This document shows positions 1-13,800 of a stretch of DNA of 64,000 nt, in pieces (positions within the stretch are counted from its first letter, which is position 1; every line of letters starts with the position of its first letter). Both the position numbers and the translations under genes were made by a program. Source of the stretch: Nipponacmea schrenckii (Eukaryota; Mollusca; Gastropoda; Lottiidae); the NCBI GenBank assembly GCA_030562195.1, contig JAUJPP010000003.1, positions 11,563,398 to 11,627,397 of the forward strand, written 5' to 3'. A model generated the notes under the pieces. It was given only the letters and a program-made list of their open reading frames with translations, searched no databases and was not told the origin of the DNA.

Positions 1-1964
1 ATCAGAGTGTTAGTAGTATATGTAAATGTTTTGAGCAGGTTAAGTGTGTTTTAAAATGTTAGATTGGGTTAGGGTGACTTGTAACAATATAATCATTTCT
101 TGTATACAGAATAGTTAGTACCGTTATGTTCTTGTTACCTATAATAGTGATAAGACTTTAAAGTATGTGTACTCGTCGTTATAATCAACTTGATATATTA
201 TCCTATACACTAACCCAATGTTTTTACTACATTTCGAACAATATGACATGTACCTTGAAACTAGAAAATATTTAACCTTTTTGATGCGCAACATAATTAC
301 AACAAATAACGTCTTTAATCTCAAAATGTTACGAGCAATAAAAGAGCAAAGTGAAAGTGAACATTAGCCCCACCTTATTTACTGACAAAATAAAGTTTGA
401 AAATCTAAACTTTGCATGCAAATTAATTAAGTACAAATGCCATAGATGTTCTGCTTAGTCAGATACAAACCCTTATGACTTAAAGGGCGGTATGTAAAAT
501 CTCGTAAATTATGATTTGTTTTAAGGTGGTAAATGAAAAACGGAGTAAAAGGGGTTTGTAAAGAGGTTTTTTAAAAATTGTGTGTATATCAGGGACGCTG
601 ATAGGACACATACGTCTGTGGTTGTTGCAATTGAACTTTAAAAAAGAGAATTTTATGCCGTCACTAATCACAAAATCTTCTTATTTCATATTTATGTTAT
701 GCAGATTTTACTATATAAATTTCATGATTTTGAGCCTTTGAAATATAATTTTCCAGGGTAACAAACATCCACGACAACAGAAAAGAAACAATAAATGAAT
801 ATATTATTTTACAAGATTGAGAATTTAAATTTCTTATATTTCTTATACAATACATCGTAGTAGCATAGCAAAACATAATTTGCTCAAAGTGTTTTAAAGT
901 AGCACCCACATACACTTGTACAGTCTACTCAATGTGTACAATGAATGACTGCATTAACATATATTAAAGCCTTAAAACCATGCTATCTGTCAGAAAACAG
1001 AAAATCTTGTCTTGTTTCCTTGACATATTCAAAAAATAATATGTAATGTAATATGTACTGAATGAATCCACGTATAAAAATAAAATGTATGATAGATTAC
1101 TTTTCAAAATGACATTTCATGACCGAAATTTAATTACATTTTATCAATTAAAATGTATTTTACTATAAATCTACCTAATAGCCCATCTTTCAGCCTTTTA
1201 GTTGACTTTCTACCAGCGTTAATCCCTCTAGGTAAACAATCCTAGTTAAAGCACTGAGTTGGCTCGTGGTTATAATAAAACCAGATAACCACAGGATTTA
1301 ACCGTATTTAAAACTCCTCGTAAAGTAACTTAGATGTGTCTTTTTAATACTTAAACAGCAAACATCTAGACGTGGGCCACCAGGCAGTGAGAAACTTGCA
1401 CCAGTTCGAGGGATTTCCTCCAATCATTTAACAAAGACAAGAAATAGCACACTAATACAGGTGGAGATTTGGGTAGTGTAGAAGAGAATGTCTTCATAAG
1501 AAACCTGTAAATATAGGCTTTACTTTATTGCATTTTTCATAGATAATATTTTTATGAGTATATGCATTTATGAATACTGGTTTTTAAGAAATTGCAATAA
1601 GATACGATTAAGTTTTTGTCATCTCATGAAATGGTGTAAATGTTTAGAAATGACTTTGCATGTTTGTCTCATGAGAATTGTTAATAACAGTTTTCCTCCT
1701 CAGTCGGTGTCACCTTGTTCCAACAACACCCTCATTCGTCATACTTTCTCGAAACCCTGACAATACATGTCAGTAAAAATATGTCATCATAGATAAATCC
1801 ACATATACAGTGTCCAACTGAAGCCTGGAGTCTTTCTAGGAAATCTAAGCCTATCAAATCAAATCAACTGACTCTAATAGATTGATGTAAGACTTTGAAA
1901 AATTGAACAAAAGACATCACTTTTGCCCTTTTTTATAATAGAAATGTGGACGTATATTGTTGTC
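1..1964. other. Intergenic, nothing recognised
   Basis: AT-rich unique-looking sequence. Short frames on both strands lack coding composition or recognisable motifs. Confidence 0.6.
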
Positions 1965-4135
1965 GCCCCTGTCCGTCGGTCCGTCGGTCCGTCGGTCCGT
2001 CTGTCAACAATTGTTTGTGGACACTGTAGAGACTACAGTTTTTATTGGAATTTCTTGAAACTTGGTATACTTGTTTATAATCACTCAAGGAAGAACCCTA
2101 TTGATTTTGGTATGATTTCGAAAAAAATTCCTGGAATTCTTGGACTTTGAATTTCAAATTGTTCTGTTTGTAAACAAAAGCTTGTGGACACTGTAGAGAC
2201 TCCATTTCTTTATGAATCTTTTTGTAACTTGGTATATTTGTTTATTACCATCCAAGGAAGACCCCTATTGATTTTGATATGATTCTGAAAAAAATTCCTG
2301 GAATTCTGGAACTTGGAATTTCGAATGTACTGTTTCTCATCCGTCTGTCAACAATTGTTTGTGGACACTGTAGAGACTACAGTTTTTATTGGAATTTCTT
2401 GAAACTTGGTATACTTGTTTATAATCACTCAAGGAAGAACCCTATCGATTTTGGTATGATTTCGAAAAAAATTCCTGGAATTCTTGGACTTTGAATTTCA
2501 AATTGTTCTGTTTGTAAACAAAAGCTTGTGGACACTGTAGAGACTCCATTTCTTTATGAATCTTTTTGTAACTTGGTATATTTGTTTATTACCATCCAAG
2601 GAAGACCCCTATTGATTTTGATATGATTCTGAAAAAAATTCCTGGAATTCTGGAACTTGGAATTTCGAATGTACTGTTTCTCATCCGTCTGTCAACAATT
2701 GTTTGTGGACACTGTAGAGACTACAGTTTTTATTGGATCTTCTTGAAACTTGGTATACATGTTTATTACCATTCAACGAAGACCCCTATCGATTTTGGTA
2801 TGATTCCGAAAAAAATTCCTGGAATTCTTGAACTTTGAATTTCAAATTCCGTCGGTCCGTCGGTCCGTTGGTCCGTCTGTCAACAATTGTTTGTGGACAC
2901 TGTAGAGACTACAGTTTTTATTGGATCTTCTTGAAACTTGGTATACATGTTTATTACCATTCAACGAAGAACCCTATCGATTTTGGTATGATTTCGAAAA
3001 AAATTCCTGGAATTCTTGGACTTTGAATTTCAAATTGTTCTGTTTGTAAACAAAAGCTTGTGGACACTGTAGAGACTCCATTTTTTTATGAATCTTTTTG
3101 TAACTTGGTATATTTGTTTATAACCATCCAAGGAAGAACCCTATTGATTTTGATATGATTCTGAAAAAAATTCCTGGAATTCTGGGACTTGGAATTTCGA
3201 ATTGTACTGTTTGTCATCCGTCTGTCAATAATTAATTGTGGACACTGTGGAGACTACAGGTTTCATTGGATTTTCTTGAAACTTGGTATACATGTTTATT
3301 ATCATTCAATGAAGACCCCTATTGATTTTGGTATGATTCCGAAAAAAATTCCTGGAATTCTTGGATTTGAATTTCAAATTGTTCTGTTTGTAAACAAAAG
3401 CTTGTGGACACTGTAGAGACTCCATTTCTTTATGAATCTTTTTGTAACTTGGTATATTTGTTTATTACCATCCAAGGAAGACCCCTATTGATTTTGATAT
3501 GATTCTGAAAAAAATTCCTGGAATACATCCAAGGAAGACCCCTATTGATTTTGATATGATTCTGAAAAAAATTCCTGGAATTCTGGAACTTGGAATTTCG
3601 AATGTACTGTTTCTCATCCGTCTGTCAACAATTGTTTGTGGACACTGTAGAGACTACAGTTTTTATTGGATCTTCTTGAAACTTGGTATACATGTTTATT
3701 ACCATTCAACGAAGACCCCTATCGATTTTGGTATGATTCCGAAAAAAATTCCTGGAATTCTTGAACTTTGAATTTCAAATTCCGTCGGTCCGTCGGTCCG
3801 TTGGTCCGTCTGTCAACAATTGTTTGTGGACACTGTAGAGACTACAGTTTTTATTGGATCTTCTTGAAACTTGGTATACTTGTTTATAATCACTCAAGGA
3901 AGAACCCTATCGATTTTGGTATGATTCCGAAAAAAATTCCTGGAATTCTTGGACTTTGAATTTCAAATTGTTCTGTTTGTAAACAAAAGCTTGTGGACAC
4001 TGTAGAGACTCCATTTCTTTATGAATCTTTTTGTAACTTGGTATATTTGTTTATTACCATCCAAGGAAGACCCCTATTGATTTTGATATGATTCTGAAAA
4101 AAATTCCTGGAATTCTGGAACTTGGAATTTCGAAA
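1965..4135 (+). repeat. Satellite array of ~172-bp monomers in A/B dimers
   Basis: About a dozen monomers of 165-185 bases share TTGTGGACACTGTAGAGACT and AAAAAAATTCCTGGAATTCT. Two monomer types alternate. Type A has ACTACAGTTTTTATTGGA and begins CAACAATTG; type B has ACTCCATTTCTTTATGAATC and begins CAAAAGC. This gives a 344-base dimer period (the same frame restarts at 2,279 and 2,623). Several A monomers carry a GTCCGTCG short tandem repeat at their 5' edge (1,970-2,002, 2,849-2,880, 3,782-3,812). The A monomers keep a 60-70-codon open frame, but this is a by-product of the repeated sequence, not a gene. The first half-kilobase is the most regular; there is a 58-base internal duplication at about 3,525-3,585. 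Confidence 0.9.
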
Positions 4136-5027
4136 AAACATGGAATATTCTGTTTGCTGAAGTGGGCGTATGTTACCTTGCCTGGCAAGCTATCTTTGTA
4201 GTAGAAAGGGGGTGGAGTCTCTGTCTCTTGAAACACTCAACCATCGTCAGTTGATCTGACATAAAACAACAAGGTTAGTATCAGAAAGTGTATAATGTCT
4301 AATTAATGTGGCATAATTTCTTCTGAGACAGCCTATCAGTCTATAAACCTTTCAACCTCCACCTTCTTGTACAATTGTAATCTGTAATTACTTTATGGTG
4401 AATGCGTTATGTCAAATGGTTCCAAAGGTTCATAATTTAGCATCGAGTACGGGCCTGGGCGATTGATACATCAACTGTCAAACATTAGTCCAGAAACAAA
4501 AGGTTGAACTATATATGTTTGAAACAATTACTAAATGTTTTAGTAAATAATTCTATTTAGTTCAAATAAAATCTACCTAAATAGTCAACAATTTAATTGA
4601 GGCAATTTACCGTGTTAATTCTTGGCGTCTATTACATATTGAATAGTATTGTATTACTATGATATGTAATATCTTTCTGCACCTTCTTGGTTACGACATG
4701 CAATGCCATACAGATCGGTATGAGAAAAATTTTGCCAGGGCAGCGGCAGGTAATTTCTATGAAAATCACTGATATTCATAATATCAAGTGGTATATCATT
4801 GACTATAACATGCTATCAGTTGAAATACTTTATTGCCTGCGCGTTTGCAAACTGTTCAAATTTGTTTAACCCAAGATCTTTTTCATATCCCTATTATTAA
4901 TGGGTTTATTGTGAAAAGTAGTGAATATTATACAGTCAACACTGTTTACCAGTTGTTTCTGTTTCATAATAACGGAAGTTTCTATTTCATTAAAATAACA
5001 AGAATAATTTCCCTTTCCTGCTTACAC

Positions 5028-5943
5028 CAGAATATCACCTATTGTAGTTTCTATCCTATTGAATACATGAGAATATCGCCAGTAGTTTCAATTTTATTGA
5101 ATACGTGAGAATATCACCAGTAGTTTCAATTTTATTGAATACATGAGAATATCACCTGTGGTTTTCTATTTAATACAATGTATTATAATATCACTAGTTT
5201 TCTTGTAATTCATTGAATACATAAGAATATCACCAGTAGGTTTTTTTTTCATTAAATAGATCAGAATATCGCCAGTAGTTTTTATTCATTGAATACATCA
5301 GAACATCACCAATGGTTTCTATTTCATTGAATACATCAGAATATCACCAATGGTTTCTATTTCATTGAATACATCAGAATATCACCAATGGTTTCTATTT
5401 TTTGAATACACGAAAGTATCACCAGTGGTTTTTATTTCATTTAATACATCAGACTAGCACAAGTAGTTTCCATTAAAAAAAATCATCAGTAGTTTTTATT
5501 CATTGAATACATCAGAACATCACCAACGGTTTCTATTTCATTGAATGCATCAAAGTATCACCAATGGTTTCTATTTCATTGAATACATCAAAGTTTCACC
5601 AGTGTTTTCTATTTCATTTAATACATCAGACTAGCACAAGTAGTTTCCATTTAAAAAAAATCACCAGTAGTTTTTATTTCATTGAATACATCAGAATATC
5701 ACTAGTGAAGTATCCCCAGTAGTTTCTTTTTTTTTTATTGAATACATCAGAGTATCACCAGTGGTTTCTTTTTAATTGAATACATCCGAATAGCACCCGT
5801 AGCTTATATCTCATTTGAAAACATCTGAATATCACTAGTAGTTTCTGTTTCATTGAATACATCATAATATCACCAAGGGTTTCTACTTCATTAAATACAT
5901 CAGAATATCACAGGTAGTTTCTATTTCATTGAATACATGATTT
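5028..5943 (+). repeat. 38-bp minisatellite, about 23 copies
   Basis: Tandem units of the form GAATACATCAGAATATCACC followed by AGTAGTTTCTATTTCATT. The period is 38 bases where regular (5,061 to 5,099). Copies differ by substitutions and small indels, e.g. poly-T expansion near 5,240 and 5,730 and units with a deletion near 5,480 and 5,670. Some blocks of two or three units are repeated (5,275-5,400 against 5,495-5,640). Confidence 0.9.
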
Positions 5944-6713
5944 ATTTGATTGATTGTATTCAATCTGTTGAGCATATAGTAGTATTTCTCCATTGCTAGA
6001 AATTCAATATTGTGACTGTTTTCAGAAATCTATACTACGATTGTTTTATTTTGATCATGCCCATTCGTCATCGTATCGTTTCGGATTTGGCCAATTTTTG
6101 GAATTAATATTTTATGTTGACATACTTAGTATCACTAACACATCAAAATTGAACTGCGATACAGTGTCTGTAAACTGATTTATAATAATAATACCATAGA
6201 AATAACCCCAAAACACCTGCCATGTGTCTGATGTTTTTTTTCAAATTAAAATAAAATGTTCACGCAATATTATTGTTCATGACAGATATCTGTTAAATTG
6301 ACTCAAATCCAGTTGAATCATAGCATTTTTCCTCACGTTCAAATGTTGGTATTTTTACTTCTAAAAACCCATTTATAGATATCCGCGTTTCACTTCAATA
6401 TCATATTGTATTTCCTTTCCGGTTATTTGTTATTTTCACATTTTGTGCATGTTATTGTGCAACAACTTGGTAATCAAAAGAAAATGTTTATTATGGTAAA
6501 TTGAGAAATAAAAAAGCCAACAAATAAACCCCCAAAACTTCTGTCTGTTCTGGACCGCATAAGGCTATTTTTTTTAATTTGTTTTGATAATCTTATACGA
6601 TTGTCTATACTTTTTCGATTTCGATGAATATCTTCTTCAAAACCCGTGCACATTTTTCATAGGCCTATCATATTCTAATTATATTTCATGACACGGTGCA
6701 GTTAAGAGCAGTA

Positions 6714-7069
6714 TTAAAGGGATACTACGTCTTAGCATAAAAATGAAATTTTATTTCCCAAGAATGGTCAATATGAGTATATATTCATCAGTAAACTTAC
6801 CTGGTGTCATAATGTTACAGAATCCCTTAAAATCTGGAAAACTAACAAATATAGGCCTAAGTCATTTTTTAAAAGCGCATATTCAATTTATTGAGCATTT
6901 TTCAATTAACAAATGAATCTTTATTGATAACTATTAATTTTTTTATATATATATTTATTTTTAATGTCATTTATGGCAGCAGGTATATTTACTGATACAT
7001 ATAGCTCTTATTGGCCAAGCTTAAAATTTTCAAATTTTATGTTCATTCCAAGACCTATTATCCCTTTAA
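6714..7069 (+). mobile_element. TTAA-flanked non-autonomous DNA element, copy 1
   Basis: Begins TTAAAGGGATACTACG and ends CCTATTATCCCTTTAA. The ends are inverted repeats sharing AGGGATA and an AAATTTTAT subterminal block. Inner sequences TCAGTAAACTTACC and ATTGGCCAAGCTTAAAATTTT match the copies at 36.3 and 38.7 kb. The central part is AT-rich with no coding frame. TTAA may be the duplicated target site, but cannot be separated from the palindromic ends. Confidence 0.7.
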
Positions 7070-9453
7070 GGTTCTTTTGGGCGAATTCCCACTGACAATT
7101 ACTATAAAAATTACTAAAAGAAAACCTCGCCATTGTTTTTTAGACATTAATTACCATCGTTAAATAACTGTATCAATTGAAGGCAATAAAACAAATTCAA
7201 ATAGGTTGAAAACATCTAGTTCTGGTGTTTTTAAAATTATTATGAAGTTCTTCTTTTCATGAACTTCCCTAATGTTTCTGAATTGACATTTATTAATTTT
7301 TTGAGTCGTGTGTTTCCAATAACATATCTATAATCTCAGCTGGTTTACATAATATACACACCCACAACTTTGAAGTAGCGGAATTTTTGAAATGTCAGTG
7401 GTGACGGATCACATCTGTTTAAATATGAATTATGATAACAAGGAAATATTTATTTTAATAATAAGAAAATCATACACATAACCCCCTTTTGAAACATAAA
7501 AAGTGTCAGGCGATGCATCTTTAAGATTTCTGCAATGGGTTTTTTCACTATATGTTACTCTTCTACATCCTGTTTTGGTTTCTTTAAATTAATTGTTCAC
7601 ATCCATTTTTATACCATAACATAAAATACTTGACACGTCAGGTTAAGCAACCAATATAATAATAAAAAAAAATCGTAAACAGGATCTCGTTGCTAATAAG
7701 GGTTATTTCCTAATACCCTTTTTGTAATTATTTGATATTATTATGAATATTAAACGATTAAATTATGGTAAATTTCATTTATTTCACAACATTCTTGTCT
7801 GTATTTTTCCGGGTCACTGAACGTCTTGTCGATGTATTATCCTTATTTTCTGCTATTCATTTCTTCCGGCAATATGATGACGTATGAAGACAGTAAAATA
7901 GTTAAACTTGTGGTTTATATATGTAAATTCAGTCATTGATATGCCACATTAAACTGACATATACCGTATCCTTCTTTTACCCCTTTTAATTACCACTTCG
8001 TATAAAACTGTGAAAGTGAAAAGTGCTTGTTTTACTTTTTTACATTTTCACTATTGACTAGAGTTAGTAATTGTAAAAAGTGTATAATATAGTGGATTCT
8101 TCTAGGATATCTTTATTTAGTTTTAATTGTATAACACAAATTAAACATTCACTGTGGACATGATTATTCTAGTTGTAAGATAAACGTAAAATCTTTTTAC
8201 CTGTTCTCCCAAAACCAATGGATTTACATCACGTATTGTAAGTATTTACTCTTCTTTTTATGGAATGATATTCTGTATGTTGTTGCATGACTTGTTAGAG
8301 GTTCTATATAAATGTAAAGTGCATGAGTTAAAATGGTTTCTTTTCCACAGTATCAACCGTAATTCCTTTGATAAATGGCATAATTCACGTCACAAACGTT
8401 GGGAATCGACTCTCAAAATTACTAGCTGTGGAATTCTGATACTCAGATTCTGTTTCCCAGATAACAAGGCGAGATAATTATTGTCCTAGCTTAAGCTTAA
8501 GACATGGCTCTACCGTGACATGCAATTAAAATTTAGAAACGACTACATACATAAATCTATAAATCAATTGAATCATTTGTGCATGATCCTTGAATCGTAT
8601 ACATCATCTATAAATGGACAATGACCACCCACTGATCTCAGCCAAAAGTTACCCGAATTTCGGATAATTGTTATTTTTAGTGGTCACGATATAATCTCTG
8701 GGCACGACCCCACAAGATTTTTAGAATCGCATTTGGCAAATGTTATGAATTAAATGGTTAACATAATCGTGTCCAAACCACATCCCCCATTCGTCATACT
8801 GTAATCTGGATATGATGGTAAACACCAAAACTTTCCCGGGATTCATCAATTGTTATTGGGTTGGTGACATTTTTTTGAAAATATAATTTTAAAGAGGAGA
8901 TGCGAATCGTCTGTTTGAACTTTGGGGTATTTATCTGAGAATTCCTGGAAATGTTTCAAATGTAAAATTCTCGAACTTGAAAGTTTTAGTACACAAAGAA
9001 ATCTTACGGAATGATAACATTTTTTTTAATTCTGAGCTCTCTGTGGTTTGAGAATAGAAGTCAGCTGCAATAGAATAAACTTTTGATGTGTTATTTTTTA
9101 AATGTAAAAGTCTGTATAAAAAGCCGTTACCTTGTCAAATTATTATTAAACAAGAACATGTTAACGTGTGTTAGATATTGTACTTGTCAAACTTAATGTT
9201 TATACTCTATCTAGTTTATGGTATGTTTCTCGAGCGTCATTCTTACACGATTTAACAGTATTAAAATGTTAAAAACTCATATAAAAATAGTATACCATAA
9301 AACAAATATTATTGAAATTATAGTTCTCTAAACATAAATCTTAAAACGCGTAATTCTTTGAAAATCGTGTTTCTACTTTCACTTTGATTATTAAAGATGT
9401 ATATAATATGTACGTACAGGTACTGATACAAACGATTTATTCATAATCACCTT
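7070..9453. other. Intergenic, nothing recognised
   Basis: AT-rich with no repeat, RNA gene or credible coding frame that I can see. Confidence 0.55.
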
Positions 9454-10826
9454 CGTAGAAACACAAAAACTGTGGTTGGTAATAACCTCTGACAAGCTAG
9501 ACACACAAATACTAGGGATGGTAATCTACTATTATCTGAAAAGGTAGATGCTTCCTCGCTAACCCAGGGGTCCAAGGTTCTGTCCCGTTTTTTTTTCTCC
9601 TGTCAGTTATGCATGTCCGAGCAACTGAACAAGTAAAAGAGCGTCTCATCGTTTGTCAGTCCTGACAAAATATCCCTCATTGCACATTGCACGGAGTTGT
9701 CCGTCTTCATTAGCCCAAAGGTTGCAAAAGAGTTGGGCGTAAAACTCTATTCATATCATTTTTTGGTTGGTAGTAATCTACTATGTCTGAAAAGGTAGAA
9801 ACACAGTAAAATATCTGACAGGTAGAAACACAAACACTGTGGTTGGTAGTAATCTGCTTTATCTGACAGAGTAGACACAAAAATACTGTGGTTGGTAGTA
9901 ATCTACTATATCTGGCAGGGTAGAAATACAAACACTGTGGTTGGTAATAATCTACTATATCTGATAGAGAAGAAACATGAACACTGTGGTTGGTAGTTAT
10001 CTACTATATCTGAAAGGTATCAATACAAACACTGTGGTTGGTAGTAATCTACTATATCTGAAAGAGTAGAAATACAAACACTGTGGTTGGTAGTAATCTA
10101 CTATATCTGACAGAGTAGAAACATGAACACTGTGGTTGGTAGTAATCTACTATATCTGAAAGAGTAGAAACAAACACTGTGGTTGGTAGTTATCTACTAT
10201 ATCTGAAAAAGTAGAAATACAAACACTGTGGTTGGTAGTTATCTACTATATCTAAAAAGGTAGAAATACAAACACTGTGGTTGGTAGTAATCTACTATAT
10301 CTGAAAGGTATCAATACAAACACTGTGGTTGGTAGTAATCTACTATATCTGACAGGTAGAAACACAGACACTGTGTTGGTTGTAATCTACTATATCTGAA
10401 AGGTAGAAACACAAACACTGTGGTTGGTAGTAATCTACTATATCTGACAGAGTAGAAACAGGAAGACTGTGGTTGGTAGTAATCTACTATATCTGACAGA
10501 GTAGACACACACACTGTGGTTGGTAGTAGTCTACTATATCTGACAGATAGAAACACGAAGACTGTGGTTGGTAGTTATCTACTATATCTGACAGGTAGAA
10601 ACGCGAAGACTGTGGTTGGTAGTTATCTACTATATCTGACAGAGTAGACACACAAACACTGTGGTTGGTAGTAATCTACTATATCTGAAAGATAGAAACA
10701 CGAACACTGTGGTTGGTAGTAATCTACTATATCTGAAAGATAGAAACACGAACACTGTGGTTGGTAGTAATCTACTATATCTGACAGAAACACAAACACT
10801 GTGGCTGTGTTAAGGTTGGTAAAAAA
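9454..10826 (+). repeat. 48-51-bp minisatellite, about 24 copies
   Basis: Unit: ACAAACACTGTGGTTGGTAG, then TAATCTACTATATCTGACAG, then AGTAGAAAC. The regular part runs from about 9,755 to 10,826; two diverged units at 9,454-9,540 are separated from it by a SINE-like insert. The spacing is 48 bases between copies at 10,702 and 10,750; others gain a few bases in the AGAGTAGAAA segment. Minus-strand frames reading through it (repeating SDIVDYYQPQ) are products of the repeat. Confidence 0.9.
9540..9750 (+). mobile_element. Diverged tRNA-derived SINE fragment inside the array
   Basis: The sequence GGTAGATGCTTCCTCGCTAA then CCCAGGGGTCCAAGGTTCTG aligns with the SINE at 17.15 kb. It keeps a B-box-like GGTTCTGTCCC at 9,576-9,586 but has no A box, so it looks 5' truncated. 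A CTGTCAGTTA block downstream matches CGTCAGTTAG of the other copy. It interrupts the minisatellite at the TCTGAAAAGGTAG part of a unit. Confidence 0.45.
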
Positions 10827-13800
10827 AGGAAACATATATATTAGAAAGTAATATATCTAGAAGATGAATAAACAGGGAAGAACCCAAGGTTCATGTGTTA
10901 ACGAATCTTCATTTTAATGCTGTTTGTGGAAATGTAAAAAAAACATTGTTCCTTATCAGATACGTTTAAATATGTTTTATAAAGAACTATTCGAAATAAG
11001 AAAAAAAAGGTTTATAAATAGAATTAATCGATCATTACATTATATCACACAAAAGGTGGATTGTGCATGAAATGATATATCTACTTGTCCTTGAAACTGA
11101 AGGTGATATAGGGCTTAATTCTAACAAATCTAAATGGCATTTTTTAAAAGAAGGAAAAAAAGGATAAGAGGTACACAGTTCAAACATATAATACATTGAA
11201 TGGATTGATTTAGACTTTAAATCGATCGTTTCACCCACTACAATACAATAAATAATATAAATTTGTGTGTGAAACAACACAATTCAAATTCTCAGTCAGA
11301 GTGATATCTTGATATATTAAGAATAAGGTCGACCCCCTGTTGTTATGAGTACTTATGTCTAACATGGAACACCCCTGATGATAAGTTTTCTGTATGTATT
11401 CCTCCAATTGCACAACGTAAAAACATGCAACGATGGTTTTATTTTTATGCTTGTCATTAATTCTGTTAAAGGTCAATGAACTAGTTCTGTCTACCTCAAG
11501 ACTTAGGATGTTTGCAGTTTCAATTTGTTGTATAAAAAATAGAAATCTTGAGTACTTTGACTTCTAACATTCTCTAAGTAGTTAATTGAGAATGGATTCA
11601 AGTCAATAAAGAAATTTCCAGCATTTTTTTTCAACAATTACAGTTCAACAGAGGAACAAATTGCAAGTAATACACTGGCTGAAAACGTGCATACTATAAA
11701 AACCAAATATAACATCATATCATAATTGATCAAAATTTTCAATTCTGATGTTCTTCTACGACGTTGAAGGAATGCCTATATACACGACAGTTCGGTCCAG
11801 TGATAACAGGACTCAAGTAGCAATCGGGTTATGTTTTGTTTTAATTAATTGCTGATTGTCTACATATGAGATATGAGCTTATCAAAGATATTTGCAGAAA
11901 AGAAGATTGAAACATATATTTTAGTCAGATTAAATTCTAGAATTATGTTCTTGAATAACTTGTCGTAAATTGTGTATAGATTTACCGATCTTCGGTTCAC
12001 ATCGTATCAGCACTACTAATTGCCAGTCCCCACAATAAAGGATTTGTGCGTATCACATGGCCAGAATGTGTATGTTCTTTCTGTTAATTACATATAGTTT
12101 TCATGAAAAGGGGTTACATTTTTTATTTATAGATATTTAAGTAAATGTTACCAAGTATTTGTTATTTAAGTGTTTTATTCTGTTTGATAAGAATAACCTG
12201 ATTGACCTATGTAAGTTTAAATTGAAGGAGGTTAGCTTTATGATTCATGCTACTGTCTCAAGAGGATGTTGAACCTTTTTTACACAAATTCCTACTCATT
12301 AAACTCAGTTCACTTGTTCAAGTTACCACACGTATATGTATTTTATTACTTCGTTGAAACTTGAACATTGACTATCTTTTTATATTCCTATCAGATCTGA
12401 ATTTATAACATTTCAATTCAAATCGGGTAGTACTTGAATTTTTCTGTTACTGAAACCATAATGGGACTAATGTTCAGTCCAGGTCTGTTGAATTTAGACA
12501 ACTTTTTTCTTATTGGTAACTGCATTCATTCCTCAACCTCAAGCATTCTACCTTTCGGCAAATATCCCAATCAAGTTCAATCATTTGAAGGCGGTCGAAA
12601 TAATGTGAGAAATATTTGTTTGTATTTGTCACAAAGACATCAGATGTTCTGCAAAGCTTGTCCTAACCGACTACTGGCCATTTAGTTTAATCGCAATATG
12701 TAACATGAGCATCAGCCACATCAGTTTTTTCCATACCATATTACGTATTTCCTTGCCATCAGCCGTTTTTATCCATAATAATAAGTAGTAAACACATGAC
12801 TTGTAATACCATTCTCATCTTAGAACCTGACGATGAGATTCAACCTTTTAACAATTCTTATTGCTTTTTAGATGCTGGTTGAAAGCATCGCCTCAAAACA
12901 GGTTTAGACAGACAAGCTTTTTGGTTGTAGTTGTGGTTGTGTAGGATAACATTTCCATTCTTGCTCAATATAATGAATAGAATGCTTTGGATACAAATCT
13001 TTCGTCATGCTATAAGATTTCTATCAACTTTATGTACAGTATGGATGGGATCTTTCTTGTATAGATTAGCCATACAAATTGTGCACTCTCTTGTTTCTCA
13101 GACATGATATGATGACATGATGGGTCATCGTATAGATACCAACATGTCTGCCAAATTGGGCTTTTGTCACGATGAAAATTTCTCAAAACATCTTCATAGG
13201 TCATTCTGGGGTCGATAAATATTAAATAACATGAAGTAGACCAAGATTTACTGAAATTACGTTTCTGTAGTTTTATATCAACAAGATATAATGTACCGGA
13301 TTCAGTTTAAAAAATAAAGTCTGTAGTGCTTCGGGCTTCTGATTTGTATCAATCTAATGGATTACCATCTTCCAATGAAAGATATTTGCTCGTATGTTTT
13401 ATATGACATCGTTAAAGTGTACTCTTGACTTTGAATGAATTTTTGGTCCAGAATTAGACGAAGGTTTGAATGATTATTGACTTCTTTTAAAGTACATGCT
13501 ATAATATGTGTCATTAAGTCTGCACACAGAAATAATTCCTTGGCCTGTACATATGGTTTATTGAGTTACAGGATACGCATAAATTCTAGAAAAAATAAAA
13601 AAAAACGGTTCACCTTTTTATTGACTTCCGTGTCATATATAGTTATATCTTTACTTCATGTAACTAATCTAATTTTCAAGTGTCCCAAAAATAAATAACC
13701 CACGTTAAAATAATAAACTTTAATACTCTTGCTAACCATTACTCTTTCTTTAACAAGACACACTCATGTCTAAAATAGAGTTAATTTTGGAGATTTCGTG

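Noticed and set aside
61..75. TTAGGG near the window start as telomeric repeat
   Set aside because: A single hexamer with no tandem copies.
1923..3959. Series of 60-90-codon plus-strand frames
   Set aside because: They lie wholly in the satellite and repeat the same peptide; they are by-products of the tandem repeat.
5028..10826. CRISPR-like arrays of regular repeats
   Set aside because: Units are contiguous without unique spacers and the context is eukaryotic; these are minisatellites.
10311..10835. Minus-strand frames with repeating SDIVDYYQPQ peptide
   Set aside because: Translation of the 48-51-bp minisatellite; frame breaks where unit length changes.
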